Below are positions 18,565-28,540 of a DNA stretch of 64,000 bases, in pieces. The notes beneath the pieces were generated by a model. The model did not search any database, was not told where the DNA came from, and saw nothing but the letters and a program-made list of their open reading frames with translations. The position numbers and the translations under genes were made by a program. The number at the start of each line of letters is the position of its first letter. Within the stretch, counting starts at the first letter, position 1. Origin of the DNA: Pseudomonas fulva (GTDB taxonomy: Bacteria; Pseudomonadota; Gammaproteobacteria; Pseudomonadales; Pseudomonadaceae); contig NZ_JADNYP010000006.1 in assembly GCF_015680705.1 (NCBI RefSeq), positions 186,001-250,000 of the forward strand. The letters run 5' to 3'.

Positions 18565-19813
18565 TGCGATCCAGGCTCAGGTGATTGAGGAAGTTGGAGA
18601 AGCACATCCAGGCCGAAAGCGCGCTCAGGTCGCGGAACTGCTCCGGCAGGTAGCGGGGCGGCTCGACCAGCCCTTCATCGACCAGTTGACGCAGGGTTCG
18701 CATGTCTTCCAGGGTGGTCTTGCCACAGAACAGCAGCGGGATCTGTTCGAGCTTGCCTTTCTTGACCGCCAGCTGGATGTAGTTGTAGACCATGATGAAG
18801 CCCTTGAGATAGGACAGGTCCTTGGTGAACGGCAAGCCGTCCGGCACCGAACCGCGGAATACCCGGCTGGCATGGGTGTAGCTTTCGGAGAGTTCGAAGC
18901 CCTGCTCGCGGAAGAAGTCATAGACCTGCATGAAGTCCGCGCCTTCCTCGACCATGTGGATGGCCCGGGTACGATTGGTCAGCTTGCGCAGGCGGCTGGG
19001 GTAGGAGGCGAAGGCGATCACTTCCATCAGGATCGCCAGGCCCTCCTGGGTGACTGTCGAGGAAGGCGGGCCCTTGGACAGGAAGGTGCAGATCGGCTGG
19101 CTCAGACCGTTGAGCGTGGTGCCCACGTGCACCAGCCCTTCGTGCACCTCCAGCGCGCGGACATCACGACTGTTGAACATGGCGTCGGCGCGGACCTTGA
19201 TATAGTCGGCACCTGCGGCAGCGTCGGCGACGATGCCATCGGACTCGAACACGCGAATGGTTTCCTCGGCCTCGCCGAACACCTTGTTCAGGCGGCCCTG
19301 CAAGATCTGCACCGCCTCCTTGGCGCTCAGGTTCTTCGGCTCGTCCTTGAGGTCGCCACGGCCGTCGATATTGTCCAGGTAATCCGACAGCATCAGCCCC
19401 AGGTCAGCCAATGTCGGGTCGCCGGCATGGAAGGCATCGGAGGCGGCGCCATACAGCTCCTGCGAAATGAGCCCGAAATCGTCGGTACCACGTGCCTCGA
19501 GCATGCGCACCACCATGCGGTATTCCTTGCACATCCGGCGCATGATCTGGCCGACCGGGCTGAACTGCCCCAGCTGCCGGGTGATGTCGCGCTCGATGCC
19601 CTGGAACTCGGACTTCACCGCACCGGCGTCGAACGACAGCGGCCGGGACCGATAGTAGTCCCGATCCACGGCAGGCGCCTGGCGGCCCTTGCCGTCAAGG
19701 AAACCCTGGCGAATGCTGTCGTCCCACTTCACCGCATCGAGCACCCGGATCGGGGTCTGCGCCGCGACGATCCGGTCGGACAACGCTCGTATGGTCTGCT
19801 GATACTCGTCCAC
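18536..19813 (-). CDS. QEGLA-motif protein (DUF1704/MATCAP-like putative zinc metallopeptidase)
   Basis: 425 residues, soluble and without a signal peptide. The central VHEGLVHVG (His224, Glu225, His229) is an HExxxH zinc-peptidase motif. The family name motif QEGLA follows at 256-260, where Glu257 could be the third ligand. The family (TIGR02421, 'flavohemoglobin expression-modulating') is related to DUF1704, whose eukaryotic members MATCAP/TMCP remove C-terminal tyrosine from tubulin. A carboxypeptidase-like activity is therefore a reasonable inference, with unknown bacterial substrate. It overlaps the downstream lipoprotein hydrolase by 29 bases, implying one operon. Confidence 0.85.
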   Translation of the reverse strand: MDEYQQTIRALSDRIVAAQTPIRVLDAVKWDDSIRQGFLDGKGRQAPAVDRDYYRSRPLSFDAGAVKSEFQGIERDITRQLGQFSPVGQIMRRMCKEYRMVVRMLEARGTDDFGLISQELYGAASDAFHAGDPTLADLGLMLSDYLDNIDGRGDLKDEPKNLSAKEAVQILQGRLNKVFGEAEETIRVFESDGIVADAAAGADYIKVRADAMFNSRDVRALEVHEGLVHVGTTLNGLSQPICTFLSKGPPSSTVTQEGLAILMEVIAFASYPSRLRKLTNRTRAIHMVEEGADFMQVYDFFREQGFELSESYTHASRVFRGSVPDGLPFTKDLSYLKGFIMVYNYIQLAVKKGKLEQIPLLFCGKTTLEDMRTLRQLVDEGLVEPPRYLPEQFRDLSALSAWMCFSNFLNHLSLDRIEADYSNIL

Positions 19814-19837
19814 CCCACACTCCTTCAGTCGGGTCGC

Positions 19838-20383
19838 TTAGCGATGCACGCGCTGGAAGCGCGCCACCTCGATGAACAGGTCGGAATTTGCCGGATCGTC
19901 CAGGTAGGCCAGGACGCGTTCCGGCGGGCTGTCGACCAGCACGCCCTGGCCCTGCTCGCCGGGCTGGACGCGGCTGCGCCCGCTCAGCTCCCCGGCTTGC
20001 AAGGCCTGGCGAACCTGCTCGGCATCCAGGTCATAGACCACCAGATCACCGTCTTCGAGTATTTCGAAGCCTGCGATCAGGAAGTTTCCACCCAGGTGCT
20101 GCGGTGCTCTACCGGAGGCGTACCAGCGACTGCCATGGCGCAGCACGGTGAAGGCATGGCTCCGGGGCTGCTGGCCGGGGCTGCGAGCAACTGCCTCGTA
20201 GCCCCCTTGCGCGCCTGGGCTGATGACCAGCGTCAGCGAATCGCCCCAGGCGTCCTTGCTGCGCCACTGGCCGAGCAAGGCTTGCGGCGCCTGCCGGGTG
20301 GCCGGCAAGGGCGTCTCGAAGCTGACCAGGCAGCCGCCTAGCAACAGGAAGGACAAGCTCAACAGCACACGCCAGGCATTCAT
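19838..20383 (-). CDS. Predicted lipoprotein of unknown function
   Basis: 181 residues. The signal peptide ends LLLGGC (Cys18), a lipobox. The mature domain is beta-rich (LLGQWRSKDAWGDSLTLVI, FTVLRHGSRWYASG, GDLVVYDLD) and looks like a small beta-sandwich or barrel. It lies 24 bases upstream of the QEGLA gene on the same strand, so it may start that operon. No enzyme motif is recognised. Confidence 0.75.
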   Translation of the reverse strand: MNAWRVLLSLSFLLLGGCLVSFETPLPATRQAPQALLGQWRSKDAWGDSLTLVISPGAQGGYEAVARSPGQQPRSHAFTVLRHGSRWYASGRAPQHLGGNFLIAGFEILEDGDLVVYDLDAEQVRQALQAGELSGRSRVQPGEQGQGVLVDSPPERVLAYLDDPANSDLFIEVARFQRVHR

Positions 20384-20413
20384 CCGATTCTCCTCGAGCG
20401 GGTCGGCCGCGCC

Positions 20414-21130
20414 TCACGCCGAGGCCAGCACCAGGTGCAGGTATCGGGAAAGGATAGCGAGTGTCTGCCCATCGTCCTGTGCATCGGCACTGGCGAGCAG
20501 GCCCTGATATTCCATCTGCTCGATGATGGCCGTCAACACCAGCGCATCCTGTTCCGGTTGCCGCGAACCGACCACCTGAAGCATTTGCCGGGCCCCATGC
20601 AGGAGAATCTGCTCATGCGCCTGCACCAGTTCGGCCAGCCGTGGGCAGAGCAGGGCCTCCTGGCGGAAAGCCTGTTCGGCCAGCAGAAAGTCGCGACGGG
20701 TCTGCAACTGTCGGGTGACATAGTCGGCGGTCATGCGCGCCACCTCATCGGCCAGTGTCGCGCGCCAGCGCGGGCTGCCATCGCCCTGGGACAACAACTG
20801 GCGCAGCACGATCTCGGTGTTGCTCCAGAGCTTGGCCATGTAGGCGGCACTGCGTTCCACATACTGGGCGAAAGCATCGGTGAGCAGGTCCTCGATGTCC
20901 TTGAAGTAGTAGGTGGTAGCCGACAGCGGAACCCCGGCTTCGGCCGCCACGGCGCGATGGCGCACGCCCCGCACGCCATCGCGCACGACGATGCGCATGG
21001 CGGCATCGAGGATCTGCTGGCGTCGTTGCTCGCTGCCCCGGCGACTGGTCTTGCGCCCCTGGTACTGGACGCTTTCGGCGACGGCCGTGGCGATGCCGGC
21101 GGCGCCCTGCTGGACGATGGCGGATGTCAC
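20414..21130 (-). CDS. TetR-family transcriptional regulator
   Basis: 238 residues with an N-terminal extension of about 35, then the TetR helix-turn-helix at about 36-82 (RRQQILDAAMRIVVRDGVRG ... VPLSATTYYFKDIEDLL). The C-terminal ligand domain is not assignable. It is 30 bases upstream of the lipoprotein gene on the same strand and may control the genes that follow. Ligand and targets are unknown. The lysS terminator precedes it. Confidence 0.9.
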   Translation of the reverse strand: MTSAIVQQGAAGIATAVAESVQYQGRKTSRRGSEQRRQQILDAAMRIVVRDGVRGVRHRAVAAEAGVPLSATTYYFKDIEDLLTDAFAQYVERSAAYMAKLWSNTEIVLRQLLSQGDGSPRWRATLADEVARMTADYVTRQLQTRRDFLLAEQAFRQEALLCPRLAELVQAHEQILLHGARQMLQVVGSRQPEQDALVLTAIIEQMEYQGLLASADAQDDGQTLAILSRYLHLVLASA

Positions 21131-21230
21131 TTGCGCAAACCTCTTGGCTCATGGCGTGTCATGGCGAAGCGAAGTCGATCACCAGCCAGGGTGTGCGGAC
21201 ACGCCTGGCTGGGCAGTCGAACCGACATGG

Positions 21231-21258
21231 AAAAAAGCCGCCTCGCGGGCGGCTTTTT
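21231..21258 (-). terminator. Rho-independent terminator of lysS
   Basis: GCCGCC (21237-21242) pairs with GGCGGC (21248-21253); runs of A and T on either side extend the stem and give a T-tract on both strands. It lies eight bases past the lysS stop on the minus strand. Confidence 0.92.
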
Positions 21259-21266
21259 CAAACGGC

Positions 21267-22769
21267 TCAGGCCTGCGGACGCATGTGCGGGAACAGGATC
21301 ACGTCGCGGATCGAAGGCGAATTGGTCAGCAGCATCACCAGGCGATCGATGCCGATGCCTTCACCAGCGGTCGGCGGCATGCCGTACTCCAGGGCCCGGA
21401 CGAAATCGGCATCGTAGTGCATGGCCTCATCGTCGCCCGCGTCCTTCTCGGCCACCTGGGCCAGGAAGCGTTCGGCCTGGTCCTCGGCATCGTTGAGCTC
21501 GGAATAGGCGTTGGCGATTTCGCGACCACCGATGAACAGCTCGAAGCGATCGGTGACATTGGGGTTCTGGTCGTTGCGACGGGCCAGCGGCGATACCTCG
21601 AAGGGGTACTCGGTGATGAAGTGCGGCTGCTCCAGCTTGTGCTCGACCAGCTCCTCGAAGATCATCACCTGCAGCTTGCCCAACCCTTCGTGGCCAAGCA
21701 CCTTGGCCCCAGCGCCCTTGGCGATCTCGCGGGCCTTGTCCAGGTCCTGCAGGTCGGCGGCGCTGATCTGGGGGTTGTACTTGAGGATCGAATCGAACAC
21801 CGACAGACGAGCGAACGGCTCGCCGAAATGGAACACCTTGTCGCCGTACGGCACATCGGTACTGCCCAGCACCAGTTGCGCCAGCTCGCGGAACAGTTCC
21901 TCGGTGAGGTCCATGTTGTCCTTGTAGTCGGCATAGGCCTGGTAGAACTCGAGCATGGTGAACTCGGGGTTGTGCCGGGTCGAGACGCCTTCGTTGCGGA
22001 AGTTGCGGTTGATCTCGAAGACCTTTTCGAAGCCACCCACGACCAGGCGCTTGAGGTACAGCTCCGGCGCGATGCGCAGGAACATCGGCATGTCCAGGGC
22101 ATTGTGGTGGGTCTCGAACGGCTTGGCCGCCGCGCCGCCGGGAATGGTCTGCAGCATCGGCGTCTCGACCTCGAGGAAGTCGCGCTTGGCCAGGAAACCG
22201 CGGATGTGCGCGATCACCTGCGAGCGGACACGGAAAGTCTCGCGGGTTTCCTCGTTGACGATCAGGTCGACATAGCGCTGGCGGTAGCGCTGCTCGGTAT
22301 CGGTCAGGCCGTGGTGCTTGTCCGGCAGCGGGCGCAGCGACTTGGTCAGCAGGCGCACGCGAGTCATCTCGACGTACAGGTCGCCCTTGCCCGAACGGGC
22401 CAGCGTACCCTCTGCACTGATGATGTCGCCCAGGTCCCAGGTCTTGACCGCGGCCAGGGTTTCTTCCGGCAGGGTCTTGCGGTTGACGTAGACCTGGATC
22501 CGTCCGGTCATGTCCTGGATGACCATGAACGAACCGCGGTTGAGCATGATCCGACCGGCGACCTTGACCGGGATCGCAGCAGCTTCCAGCTCTTCCTTGG
22601 TCTTGTCGGCGTACTGCTTCTGCAGGTCGTTGCAGTAGCTGTCGCGACGGAAGTCGTTGGGGAAGGCCTGGCCCTTGGCGCGCTCGGCGGCGAGCTTTTC
22701 CTTGCGCAAGGCGATGAGGGCGTTTTCTTCCTGTTGCAGGTCCTGCGGTTCGCTGTTGAGGTCGCTCAT
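21267..22769 (-). CDS. lysS: Lysyl-tRNA synthetase, class II
   Basis: 500 residues from the ATG at 22769 ([15 protein letters not shown]). The enzyme charges tRNA-Lys. An N-terminal OB-fold anticodon-binding domain ([20 protein letters not shown]) precedes the class II core with motif 2 ([20 protein letters not shown]) and motif 3 ([13 protein letters not shown]). It lies 135 bases downstream of prfB on the same strand, the usual prfB-lysS pair, and ends with a strong terminator. Confidence 0.97.
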   Translation of the reverse strand: MSDLNSEPQDLQQEENALIALRKEKLAAERAKGQAFPNDFRRDSYCNDLQKQYADKTKEELEAAAIPVKVAGRIMLNRGSFMVIQDMTGRIQVYVNRKTLPEETLAAVKTWDLGDIISAEGTLARSGKGDLYVEMTRVRLLTKSLRPLPDKHHGLTDTEQRYRQRYVDLIVNEETRETFRVRSQVIAHIRGFLAKRDFLEVETPMLQTIPGGAAAKPFETHHNALDMPMFLRIAPELYLKRLVVGGFEKVFEINRNFRNEGVSTRHNPEFTMLEFYQAYADYKDNMDLTEELFRELAQLVLGSTDVPYGDKVFHFGEPFARLSVFDSILKYNPQISAADLQDLDKAREIAKGAGAKVLGHEGLGKLQVMIFEELVEHKLEQPHFITEYPFEVSPLARRNDQNPNVTDRFELFIGGREIANAYSELNDAEDQAERFLAQVAEKDAGDDEAMHYDADFVRALEYGMPPTAGEGIGIDRLVMLLTNSPSIRDVILFPHMRPQA

Positions 22770-22904
22770 GTCGTCAATCTTTCCATCTGGGTTCGTTGTC
22801 CTCCTGCACGAAGGAGGAAGCCCGTGCGCAGGCGCGCGCGGGTTCGGCTTGTTTACCGGTATCGTGGCCGCCCCGCCCTGCCCTTGCACGGCCGGGACGC
22901 ACGA

Positions 22905-24000
22905 TCACAGGCCCTGCTTGAGGCTGGCTTCCAGGTATTCGTCGAGGTCGCCGTCGAGTACCTTGTCGCAGTCGCTGCGCTCGACGCCTGTACGCAGGTC
23001 CTTGATCCGCGACGCATCGAGCACGTAGGAACGGATCTGATGCCCCCAGCCGATGTCGGACTTGCTGTCCTCCAGGACCTGGGAAGCGGCGGTACGCTTC
23101 TGCATTTCCTGCTCGTACAACTTGGCCCGCAGCATCTTCATGGCGGTGTCCTTGTTGGCATGCTGGGAACGCTCGTTCTGGCAGCTGACCACGGTATTGG
23201 TCGGCACATGGGTGATCCGTACCGCCGAGTCGGTGGTGTTGACGTGCTGGCCACCGGCGCCGGACGAGCGGTAGGTGTCGATCCGCAGGTCGGCCGGATT
23301 GATCTCGATCTCGACCTTGTCATCGATCTCGGGCGACACGAAGACCGCCGAGAACGAGGTGTGGCGACGGTTGCCGGAGTCGAACGGGCTCTTGCGCACC
23401 AGGCGATGCACACCGATCTCGGTACGTAGCCAGCCGAATGCGTATTCGCCCTTGACGTGTACGGTCGCGCCCTTGATGCCGGCCACCTCGCCTTCGGACA
23501 GCTCCATGATGGTGGTGTCGAAGCCACGCTTGTCGGCCCAGCGCAGGTACATGCGCAGGAGGATGTTGGCCCAGTCCTGCGCCTCGGTGCCACCGGAACC
23601 GGCCTGGATGTCCAGGTAGGCGTTGTTCATGTCCATCTCGCCACCGAACATGCGGCGGAACTCGAGCTGGGCCAGGGATTGCTCCAGGCTGCGCAGCTCG
23701 GCCTCGACATCGGCGACGGTAGCTTCGTCATCTTCCTCGACGGCCATGTCCAGCAGGTCGCGACAATCGGCAAGGCCAGCGGCCAGCTTGTCCAGGGTTT
23801 CCACGATCTGCGCCAGGGTGGCGCGCTCGCGACCCAGCTCCTGGGCGTATTCGGGCTTGTTCCAGACGCTCGGGTCTTCCAGCTCGCGATTGACTTCGAT
23901 CAGGCGGTCATGCTTGAGATCGTAGTCAAAGATACCCCCGAATCGAATCGGAACGTTCGGACAGGTCCTTGATGGTGTTCAGGATCGGGTTGATTTCCAT
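22905..24000 (-). CDS. prfB: Peptide chain release factor 2, with programmed +1 frameshift
   Basis: The gene reads complement(join(22905..23927, 23929..24000)). The first 24 codons ([24 protein letters not shown]) end at an in-frame TGA (23926-23928). Skipping one T and reading GAC gives the remaining 340 residues, for a total of 364, the normal RF2 length. The site CGGGGGTATCTTTGAC carries the internal Shine-Dalgarno-like GGGGG and the CTT-TGA slip codon of bacterial prfB. RF2 recognises UGA and UAA stops; the SPF recognition motif (KSPFDSGN) and the catalytic GGQ (SGAGGQHVN) are both present. Low RF2 slows termination at TGA and increases frameshifting, so the gene autoregulates. Followed by lysS. 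Confidence 0.97.
23920..23940 (-). promoter_or_regulatory. prfB: prfB frameshift site
   Basis: On the minus strand, CGGGGGTATCTTTGACTACG contains the SD-like GGGGG three bases before CTT, then TGA. This is the standard bacterial RF2 autoregulatory +1 shift signal; E. coli has AGGGGG, here C replaces the first A. Confidence 0.93.
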
Positions 24001-24098
24001 GGCGGGCGGCTCTCGTCGGTATTCTGTGAAAAGCCGAAGAGTATACCTCAAGGTCGACGGCGGGCGGCAAGCGGCGCGGGGGCGCAGCGACAAGCTGC

Positions 24099-24173
24099 AG
24101 CCGCAAGCCGCAAGCTACGAGCAAGAGCCAGACGCGAGCGATGCCGATCCGCTTCTGCTTGTGGCTTGCGGCT
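24099..24173. repeat. Palindromic GCAAGC-type intergenic element C
   Basis: Arms 24099-24115 (AGCCGCAAGCCGCAAGC) and 24157-24173 (GCTTGTGGCTTGCGGCT) match as reverse complements at 16 of 17 positions. It lies between wspR and prfB, which are on the same strand, and probably marks the 3' end of the wsp transcript. Confidence 0.75.
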
Positions 24174-24191
24174 GATACCTGGCGGCTGCCG

Positions 24192-25196
24192 TCAGGCCAC
24201 GCACACCTGGTTGCGACCGCCATGCTTGGCCAGGTAGAGCCCCTTGTCGGCCGCCGAGATCAATTGTCGGCAGTGGCTGCCAATGGCCGGGGTCTGGGTG
24301 GCCAGACCGATGCTCACGGTCAACCGGGCGTCGGCCTGCGGCGAGGTGTGCGGGATGTTCAGCGCCAGCACGGTCTGGCGCAGCTTCTCGGCCACCAGGC
24401 GGGCGCCGCCGGGCGAGGTATTGGGCAGGACCAGGGCGAACTCCTCGCCACCATAGCGCGCCGGCAGGTCGCTGGGACGGGCGCACGAGCCGCGAATGGC
24501 CTCGGCGACCTTGCGCAGGGCTTCATCGCCGGCCAGGTGGCCAAAGGTGTCGTTGAAGACCTTGAAGTAGTCGACGTCGATCATCAACAGCGACAGCTGG
24601 TTCTGCTCGCGCATGGCGCGCCGCCACTCGAGCTCGAGGTATTCGTCGAAGTGGCGCCGGTTCGACAGCCCAGTCAGGCCATCGGAATTCATCAGCCGCT
24701 GCAGCACCAGGTTGGTGTCGAGCAACTGCTGCTGGCTCACCCGCAGGGCACGGTAGGCCTCGTCACGCTGTAGCAAGGTCAGGTAGGACCTGGAGTGATA
24801 GCGGATACGCGCCACCAACTCGATGGTATCGGGCAACTTCACCAGGTAGTCGTTGGCACCGGCGGCGAAGGCCGCGCTCTTGACCAGCGGCTCTTCCTTG
24901 GTCGACAGCACGATGATCGGGATGTCCTGGGTGGCTGGGTGGTCGCGATACGCGCGTACCAGGCTCAGGCCATCGAGCCCGGGCATGATCAGATCCTGGA
25001 GAATCACCGTGGGCTTGATACGGATCGCCTGCTCCAGCGCCTGGTGCGGGTCGGCGCAGAAGTGGAAGTCGAGGTTCTGCTCCTGAGCCAGGCCTCTTCT
25101 CACCGCCTCGCCGATCATGGCCTGGTCGTCGACCAGCAGGACCATCGCCAGGTTTTCCCTGGCGGCTGCGAAACCGCCGCTCGGAAGGTCATTCAT
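24192..25196 (-). CDS. wspR: Diguanylate cyclase response regulator WspR
   Basis: 334 residues: a receiver domain (about 17-140, phospho-Asp68 in ILQDLIMPG, acidic pair at DDQ 23-24), a coiled linker (about 145-170) and a GGDEF domain with the active variant GGEEF at 249-253. The inhibitory I-site RxxD (Arg240-Asp243) sits five residues before GGEEF. Phosphorylation by WspE drives clustering and c-di-GMP synthesis, promoting biofilm. It is 51 bases after wspF and is last in the operon; prfB follows, as in P. aeruginosa. Confidence 0.96.
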   Translation of the reverse strand: MNDLPSGGFAAARENLAMVLLVDDQAMIGEAVRRGLAQEQNLDFHFCADPHQALEQAIRIKPTVILQDLIMPGLDGLSLVRAYRDHPATQDIPIIVLSTKEEPLVKSAAFAAGANDYLVKLPDTIELVARIRYHSRSYLTLLQRDEAYRALRVSQQQLLDTNLVLQRLMNSDGLTGLSNRRHFDEYLELEWRRAMREQNQLSLLMIDVDYFKVFNDTFGHLAGDEALRKVAEAIRGSCARPSDLPARYGGEEFALVLPNTSPGGARLVAEKLRQTVLALNIPHTSPQADARLTVSIGLATQTPAIGSHCRQLISAADKGLYLAKHGGRNQVCVA

Positions 25197-25247
25197 GCAT
25201 GTTCACCAGGTCGTCAGCATGGGCAAGGCGTCGTTCGTTGCAGTATT

Positions 25248-26261
25248 TCATTTGGCAAAGAGTTCCAGCAAACGTTGGGCGATGCGTTCCAGGGGGCGGA
25301 TCTCCACCGCGGCGTCGATGGCCGCGGCAGCCTTGGGCATGCCATAGACCGCACTGCTGTGCTGGTCCTGGGCGATGGTCGGGAAGCCTCGCTGGCGCAT
25401 CAGCTTCAGGCCCTGGGCGCCGTCGCGTCCCATCCCGGTGAGCAGCACCCCTGCCGCGGCACCGTTCCAGTGACGCGCCACGCTCTCGAAGAACACATCG
25501 ATCGATGGCCGGTAGATTTCGTTTACCGGGTCCGCGGTATAAGCCAGCTGGCCATTGTCCAGCAGGCGGATATGGTGGTTGGTGCCGGCCAGCAGGACCT
25601 GGCCAGGCTGTGGTGGCTCGCCCTCGCGCGCCAGGCGCACCGGCAGCCCGGAAACGCTGGCCAGCCAGTCGGCCATGCCAGCGGCGAAGACCTGGTCGAC
25701 ATGCTGTACCAGCACGATGGCGGCCGGGAAGTCCCTGGGCAGCTCCTTGAGCAGTATCTCCAGGGCAGCCGGCCCACCTGCCGAGGCGCCGATGGCTACC
25801 AGGGCGCGCCGCTGCGACATGTCCCGGGGGATGGCAGCCAGGCTGCGTTGCGCGCCGCTGCGCTGCTGGCCGATCAGCCAGCCGATGTTGAGGATCTTGC
25901 GCAGCAGCGGCGCGGCCGCTTCGCGCGGATCGCCACCGCCCAGCGCGGGCGTGTCGACCACGTCCAGGGCGCCATGCCCCATCGCCTCGAAGACCCGGTG
26001 CACGTTCTGCCTGCGGTCGACCGTGACGATGACGATGGCGCAAGGCGTGCTGGCCATGATCTGCCGCGTCGCCTCGATACCATCCATCACCGGCATGATC
26101 AGGTCCATCAGGATCAGATCCGGGGTCTGTTCGGCGCAGCGGCGCACCGCTTCGGCACCATCGCTGGCAACCCATGCCACCTGATGTTCCGGCTCGAAGG
26201 CCAGGGCGCGCCGCAAGGCTTCCACGGCCATGGGCATGTCATTGACGATAGCGATCTTCAT
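25248..26261 (-). CDS. wspF: Chemoreceptor methylesterase WspF (CheB-like)
   Basis: 337 residues: an N-terminal receiver (phospho-Asp53 in LILMDLIMP) and a C-terminal CheB methylesterase with triad Ser160 (IGASAGGP), His187 (LVQHVDQ) and Asp280 (TGMGRDG). It demethylates the WspA receptor and dampens signalling; loss of WspF gives wrinkly, hyper-biofilm colonies in P. aeruginosa and P. fluorescens. Its ATG overlaps the wspE stop by four bases. The gene is intact here. Confidence 0.96.
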   Translation of the reverse strand: MKIAIVNDMPMAVEALRRALAFEPEHQVAWVASDGAEAVRRCAEQTPDLILMDLIMPVMDGIEATRQIMASTPCAIVIVTVDRRQNVHRVFEAMGHGALDVVDTPALGGGDPREAAAPLLRKILNIGWLIGQQRSGAQRSLAAIPRDMSQRRALVAIGASAGGPAALEILLKELPRDFPAAIVLVQHVDQVFAAGMADWLASVSGLPVRLAREGEPPQPGQVLLAGTNHHIRLLDNGQLAYTADPVNEIYRPSIDVFFESVARHWNGAAAGVLLTGMGRDGAQGLKLMRQRGFPTIAQDQHSSAVYGMPKAAAAIDAAVEIRPLERIAQRLLELFAK

Positions 26262-28540
26262 CCTTGCGCTTCTCCGATCAATTCGACCACCGCATCCAGC
26301 AACGCATCGTCGTGGAAACTGGCCTTGGCCAAATAATAGTCGGCGCCTGCATCCAGGCCACGTTGGCGGTCTTGCTCACGATCCTTGTAGGACACCACCA
26401 TCACGGGCAGCGAATGCTGGCGTTGGTCGCGGCGCACCAGGCTCACCAGTTCGATGCCATCCATGCGTGGCATGTCGATATCGGTGATCAGCAGGTCGAA
26501 GGTTTCGCCACGCAAGGCGTTCCAGCCGTCCATGCCGTCCACCGCCACGGCGACCTCGTAGCCGCGGTGTGCGAGCAGCTTGCGTTGCAGCTCGCGCACG
26601 GTCAGCGAGTCGTCGACCACCAGGATACGCTTGCGCGGCAGGTCACGACCGGCCCCGCCGCGCGGCTCGATCCGCTCCAGGCGTCCCGTGCCCAGCAGCT
26701 TGTCGACCGAGCGCAACAGGTCCTCGACATCGATGATCAGCACCACCGTACCGTCGTCGAGCACGGCGCCAGCAGAAATATCCTGGACTTTTCCCAGGCG
26801 CGGGTCGAGCGGCATCACCACCAGTACCCGCTCCCCGACCAGCCGCTCCACTGCCACGCCGTACAGCCGCTCGTGTTCGCGGATCACCACCACCGGCACA
26901 TGTTCGGCATGACCCTGCTCGCTCGGCCGGCCAAGCAGCTGGCTGGCCGCCACCAGGCCGACCGGTTGCCCCTCGTACCAGAACTGCTGACGCCCTTCGA
27001 CCTGGACGACGGCCTCGGCCGGCAGGTCCAGGGCGTGCTCGATGAGCGCCAGGGGAAACGCATAGGCTTCGCCTGCGACCTCGACCACCAGGCTGCGCAC
27101 TACCGACAGGGTCAATGGCACGGTGATCTGGAAGCAGCAGCCCTGGCCTGCCACCTGGGTCAACTCCAGGCTGCCTCGCAGCTCGCGTACCAGGTGCTGC
27201 ACGGCGTCCAGCCCGACTCCCCGACCTGACACCTCGGTGACTTCATCGCGCAGGCTGAAGCCAGGCAGGAACAGGAAACTCAACAGTTCCTGCTCGCTCA
27301 TGCCGGCCACTGCCTCGGCCGTCGACAAGGCCCTGGAAACGATACTGCGACGCACGCGCTCCAGGTCGATGCCAGCCCCATCGTCGCGCACCTGCACCAC
27401 CAGCAGCCCGGCCTGGTGCAAGGCGCGCAGGCGAATCACGCCTTCCTCGGACTTGCCAGCGCGCAGGCGCCGCTCGGACGTTTCCAGGCCATGATCGACC
27501 GCATTGCGCAGCAAATGGATCAGCGGCGTCTCGAGCTTCTCCAGCACGTCACGATCGACCTGGGTCTTTTCCCCTTCGACCACCAGCCGGGCCTGCTTGC
27601 CAAGGGAACGGCCAAGATCCCTGACCATTCGCCCCTGGCCCGCCAGCACATCGGCGAACGGGCGCATGCGGCAGGCCAGGGCCGTATCGTAGAGCAGCTG
27701 GGCACGCTGGCCGGCCTTCCAGGCATGGTCGTCGATCTCGGCCATCTGCTGTTGCAGGAGCTGCTGGGCCTCGTTCAGCAGTCGCTGGGTCTGGGCCAGG
27801 CGCTCGAGCACCTCGGCCTCCTGCCGGCCGCTTTCCAGCTCCTCGCGCAGGCCGTCGAGCGCGCGCAGGCTCTGGCCCTGCATGCGCTTGAGCCGCTGCA
27901 GGGCCGCCAGCAACGGCTTGAACCGCTGCGTCTCGACCAGCGACTTGCTGGAAAGGTCCAGCAGACCATTGAGCCGCTCCGCCGTCACTCGCAGAACCCG
28001 CTCGCTGCTTTCGATGGCGCGCGTCTTGCTGATGGCCTGCTCCAACCCTGGCGGTGACGCAGGCTCAAGGTCGACCGGGACAGACCGCCCCTGCGGCTCC
28101 GGCAGGCCAGGTGTGCCGCTGTCTGCCAGGTCGCTGGCAACTGCCGATCCGGGCACCCCCAGCAAGCTGGTCATGCGCGCCACGAACTCGGGCACTTGCG
28201 CCTGCGCGCTGCCGTTGTCCGCTGCAGCGATGCGGGTCAGCAGATCGGTGCCCAGCAACAGCAGGTCGATATGCTCGGCCCGCAGACGCAGGCGTTTTTC
28301 CTGCGCGGCGACCAGACAGTCTTCCATGACATGGGCGACCCCCACCCCGGCGTCGATCCCGACGATACGCGCCGCTCCCTTGAGCGAATGGGCAGCGCGC
28401 ATGCAGGCTTCGAGCTGGTCGGCCTGGGTAGGGTCGCGCTCGAGCGCCAGCAGCCCGGCGTTGAGCACCTGGGCCTGGGCTTCGGCCTCCAGGCCGAACA
28501 GCTCCAGCAGCGAGGCATCACGCATCTGCTCGGGCGTCAT
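26258..28540 (-). CDS. wspE: Hybrid sensor kinase WspE (CheA-like with receiver)
   Basis: 760 residues from the ATG at 28540 (MTPEQMRDAS), which overlaps the wspD stop; the longer frame runs back into wspD. An N-terminal Hpt domain carries the phospho-His51 (RAAHSLKGAA). The CheA dimerisation and ATPase region follows (HLLRNAVDHGLE, DDGAGID), then a CheW-like regulatory domain and a C-terminal receiver with Asp687 in LLITDIDMP. It phosphorylates WspR and WspF in response to WspA. Confidence 0.96.
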   Translation of the reverse strand: MTPEQMRDASLLELFGLEAEAQAQVLNAGLLALERDPTQADQLEACMRAAHSLKGAARIVGIDAGVGVAHVMEDCLVAAQEKRLRLRAEHIDLLLLGTDLLTRIAAADNGSAQAQVPEFVARMTSLLGVPGSAVASDLADSGTPGLPEPQGRSVPVDLEPASPPGLEQAISKTRAIESSERVLRVTAERLNGLLDLSSKSLVETQRFKPLLAALQRLKRMQGQSLRALDGLREELESGRQEAEVLERLAQTQRLLNEAQQLLQQQMAEIDDHAWKAGQRAQLLYDTALACRMRPFADVLAGQGRMVRDLGRSLGKQARLVVEGEKTQVDRDVLEKLETPLIHLLRNAVDHGLETSERRLRAGKSEEGVIRLRALHQAGLLVVQVRDDGAGIDLERVRRSIVSRALSTAEAVAGMSEQELLSFLFLPGFSLRDEVTEVSGRGVGLDAVQHLVRELRGSLELTQVAGQGCCFQITVPLTLSVVRSLVVEVAGEAYAFPLALIEHALDLPAEAVVQVEGRQQFWYEGQPVGLVAASQLLGRPSEQGHAEHVPVVVIREHERLYGVAVERLVGERVLVVMPLDPRLGKVQDISAGAVLDDGTVVLIIDVEDLLRSVDKLLGTGRLERIEPRGGAGRDLPRKRILVVDDSLTVRELQRKLLAHRGYEVAVAVDGMDGWNALRGETFDLLITDIDMPRMDGIELVSLVRRDQRQHSLPVMVVSYKDREQDRQRGLDAGADYYLAKASFHDDALLDAVVELIGEAQG

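Noticed and set aside
18581..23429. Long plus-strand open frames of 586 and 838 residues over minus-strand genes
   Set aside because: They overlap the QEGLA-family, TetR, lysS and prfB genes in antisense and show no domain of their own.
23926..23928. Stop codon in prfB as a pseudogene or sequencing error
   Set aside because: The TGA sits in the standard RF2 slip site and the +1 frame continues to the full, normal length.
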